A stretch of 45,332 nucleotides of DNA, from assembly GCA_001871765.1 (NCBI GenBank), contig MNVN01000022.1, positions 1 through 45,332 on the forward strand, given 5' to 3'. The notes under the pieces are model-generated. The model had not been told where the DNA came from and made no database searches. It saw only the letters and a program-made list of their open reading frames with translations. This document shows, piece by piece, positions 44,875 through 45,332 of this stretch. The first letter of the stretch is position 1, and each line of letters begins with the position of its first letter. This DNA is from Candidatus Nomurabacteria bacterium CG1_02_43_90 (GTDB lineage: Bacteria > Patescibacteriota > Minisyncoccia > Phycocordibacterales > UBA1550). The position numbers were made by a program, and so were the translations under genes.

Positions 44875-44949
44875 GCCCTCGTAGTTCAATGGATAGAACT
44901 GCGGACTTCTAAGCCGTTAATGTAAGTTCGATTCTTACCGAGGGCACCA
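44875..44949 (+). tRNA. tRNA-Arg (anticodon TCT), CCA encoded
   Basis: 75 bases. Acceptor GCCCTCG/CGAGGGC, anticodon loop CTTCTAA giving TCT (reads AGA/AGG), T arm GTAAG-TTCGATT-CTTAC, discriminator A plus CCA. The anticodon stem GCGGA/GCCGT has one A-G mismatch next to the loop. The 3' half is also the end of the recombinase frame on the other strand. Confidence 0.93.
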
Positions 44950-45332
44950 GGACAGAACTCAACGGCTTTTTCAAAGCCAGAAGGTGGGACGCGCGAAGCG
45001 CGTCCCAAGGATTCTCGCCGAATTCCCCCAATGAATTCAGAATTTTTGGTGCGCTTGCACGCACCTGTTTTTCGCCGAGGAGGAGGTTCGAGTCAAAGAT
45101 TCCTTTGGCACAGACCTTTTTCGCAAAAAGGTCTGAATCAGAAGCAATTTTGTCTATATTCTGTGCGACTTCTAGCCAGTTTTGGAAAGGTTCGAGCCAA
45201 TCATTTTGCTTGTGCGAAAGATTGTAGATTTCTTCTTCGAGCGACTTCTTTTCGGATAACAGTTTTCCTTTTTGCAAACGATAATCTTCCTTGTCAATTA
45301 TTTGGTCGAGATAACCATTAAGAAGTCGCTCC
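44909..45332 (-). CDS. Serine recombinase, C-terminal part (5' end outside window), running into tRNA-Arg
   Basis: The frame is open to the right edge. It reads ERLLNGYLDQIIDKEDYRLQ then KGKLLSEKKSLEEEI, the coiled-coil zinc-ribbon-linker region seen near the end of large serine recombinases. It continues FQNWLEVAQNIDKIASDSD, KKVCAKGIFDSNLLLGEK, and ends VLVPSVRIELTLTA, which is the antisense of the tRNA-Arg 3' half. A 10-base-arm palindrome at 44985-45007 encodes DALRASH in the tail. The catalytic domain is outside the window. The tRNA end is probably the attachment site of an integrative element lying to the right. Confidence 0.7.
   Translation of the reverse strand, partial: ERLLNGYLDQIIDKEDYRLQKGKLLSEKKSLEEEIYNLSHKQNDWLEPFQNWLEVAQNIDKIASDSDLFAKKVCAKGIFDSNLLLGEKQVRASAPKILNSLGEFGENPWDALRASHLLALKKPLSSVLVPSVRIELTLTA
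44985..45007. repeat. REP-like GC-rich palindrome in the recombinase tail
   Basis: TGGGACGCGC (44985-44994) and GCGCGTCCCA (44998-45007) pair perfectly around GAA. It lies 36 bases from the tRNA end and inside the recombinase frame. Confidence 0.7.

Noticed and set aside
1-45332. CRISPR array, IS element or prophage genes
   Set aside because: No regularly spaced repeats, no transposase and no phage structural genes were seen; only the serine recombinase edge suggests a mobile element.

Overview
The window looks like the replication-origin region of a Candidate Phyla Radiation (Patescibacteria, Parcubacteria-like) chromosome. Supporting points are a VirB2-like pilin, a compact PilB/PilM-N-O type IV pilus set, short YebC and RpmH, a Mur ligase without its N-terminal domain, many one-domain secreted proteins, and the use of TAA, TAG and TGA as ordinary stops. 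The lineage is inferred from gene style only; no marker phylogeny was possible. Non-coding DNA around dnaA is very AT-rich.

Layout. Bases 1-2100 hold the end of a VirB2-like/M15-like fusion and a membrane-anchored propeller-like protein. Bases 2159-7044 are the classic origin block: yidC-yidD-rnpA-rpmH on the minus strand, DnaA-box DNA, dnaA, more DnaA-box DNA, dnaN and a small DciA-like gene on the plus strand. Bases 7045-16507 carry a class A PBP, tyrS, ruvC-yebC, ruvB, a promoter-led structured RNA of unknown family, a degenerate receiver-like gene and pilB. Bases 16550-21541 hold four cell-surface genes, each with its own promoter and terminator. Bases 21581-25135 are a tsaE-polA-holA run. 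Bases 25544-32073 mix lineage-specific GC-richer genes with tRNA-Lys, doxX, a murE-like gene, ruvA, rpsT, a rhodanese and tRNA-Arg. Bases 32074-39514 carry ccdA, an alternative-oxidase homologue, an ECF sigma/anti-sigma pair, a coiled secreted protein, a GH18 enzyme and a four-gene operon that includes SOUL and TspO. Bases 39733-45332 hold tRNA-Ser, ruvX, a decayed gene, a tRNA-binding protein, DedA, pilM-N-O, tRNA-Arg(TCT) and the 3' end of a serine recombinase whose frame runs into that tRNA.

Two expression styles stand out. Many housekeeping genes have a TANNNT -10 box ending six bases before the start codon, the signature of leaderless mRNA. A second set (14448, 16648, 18628, 25665, and 31472 on the minus strand) has a leader of about 55-90 bases. 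Four of these five also have a strong AAGGAG ribosome-binding site; 14448 has only a weak one. Several genes (sigma factor, tspO, the 25665 gene, the 40.5-41.1 kb gene) are broken in ways that each fit a missing single base, so sequencing error and real decay must be separated before any are called pseudogenes.

The strongest candidate for something undescribed is the RNA at about 14071-14294: a consensus promoter, an 18-position closing helix, three internal hairpins and a T-run, next to a receiver-like gene lacking all catalytic residues.
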